A stretch of DNA of 64,000 nucleotides. Origin: Pasteurella atlantica. GTDB lineage: Bacteria > Pseudomonadota > Gammaproteobacteria > Enterobacterales > Pasteurellaceae. A model generated the notes under the pieces. That model was not told the DNA's origin. It was given only the letters and a program-made list of their open reading frames with translations, and searched no databases. Shown piece after piece: positions 63,961-64,000 of the stretch; position 1 is the stretch's first letter; every line of letters begins with the position of its first letter. A program made the position numbers and the translations under genes. Location of the stretch: the NCBI RefSeq assembly GCF_963693435.1, contig NZ_OY856306.1:310001-374000 (forward strand). The letters are read 5' to 3'.

Positions 63961-64000
63961 GTACTTTTTGGAAAAAATTTTAAAAAACCTTTTAATCGAT

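Overview
This window is a contiguous stretch of a gamma-proteobacterial chromosome, most likely from the family Pasteurellaceae. Four things point there. The DNA is AT-rich. Protein sequences are close to Haemophilus and E. coli homologues. The rRNA operon has E. coli-like boxA and processing stems. At least sixteen uptake-signal-like motifs are present, with core (T/C)AAGCGGT or its complement ACCGCTT plus an AT tract and TTTGCAAA about 20 bases away. The core resembles the Actinobacillus pleuropneumoniae-type DNA uptake sequence more than the Haemophilus influenzae type. I cannot name the genus.

Layout. 1-4761: proline use (putA, cut by the window edge, and putP). 4849-5823: zinc-binding protein znuA. 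5958-7424: ubiD. 7473-14585: the complete ATP synthase operon atpIBEFHAGDC with a promoter and terminator. 14627-15109: ubiC. 15187-18112: an accessory island of five small genes, two of which look like immunity proteins, and a RhuM-Fic protein, bracketed by uptake-sequence copies. 18159-20210: tldD and a DUF1287 protein. 20528-21916: a membrane-anchored TPR protein with nearly identical tandem repeats. 22041-26444: str operon (rpsL-rpsG-fusA-tuf, minus strand). 26566-31652: miaB, two small unknown genes, ychF, pth, dsbA, yihD-like. 31800-34282: menD-menH. 34379-34682: tRNA-Ser(GCT) and two identical tRNA-Arg(ACG). 34729-36838: a PuuB-like oxidoreductase and map.

36972-47325 is an L-fucose locus. 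It holds a DeoR-type regulator, fucI-fucK-fucU-fucA, an RbsA/RbsC/RbsB-type ABC transporter where other species have the fucP permease, and fucO. A perfect CRP site lies before fucI. 47630-50280 is nrdD-nrdG for anaerobic dNTP synthesis, followed by a HAD phosphatase on the other strand. 51021-58178 is an N-acetylgalactosamine locus: agaR, agaZ, agaS, a mannose-family PTS (IIB, IIC, IID, IIA) and agaA, with a CRP site and promoter at class I spacing. The catalytic tagatose-bisphosphate aldolase AgaY is missing from it. 58373-64000 is a full rRNA operon on the minus strand (16S, tRNA-Ile, tRNA-Ala, 23S, 5S) with terminator, leader, boxA and promoter.

Taken together, the fucose and GalNAc loci (both mucin sugars), CRP control, anaerobic ribonucleotide reductase and menaquinone genes suggest a host mucosal commensal or pathogen that grows with little oxygen. 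This is inference. No CRISPR array, prophage or intact insertion sequence was seen. The least explained parts are the immunity-like island, the TPR protein, and several strong hairpins inside operons.
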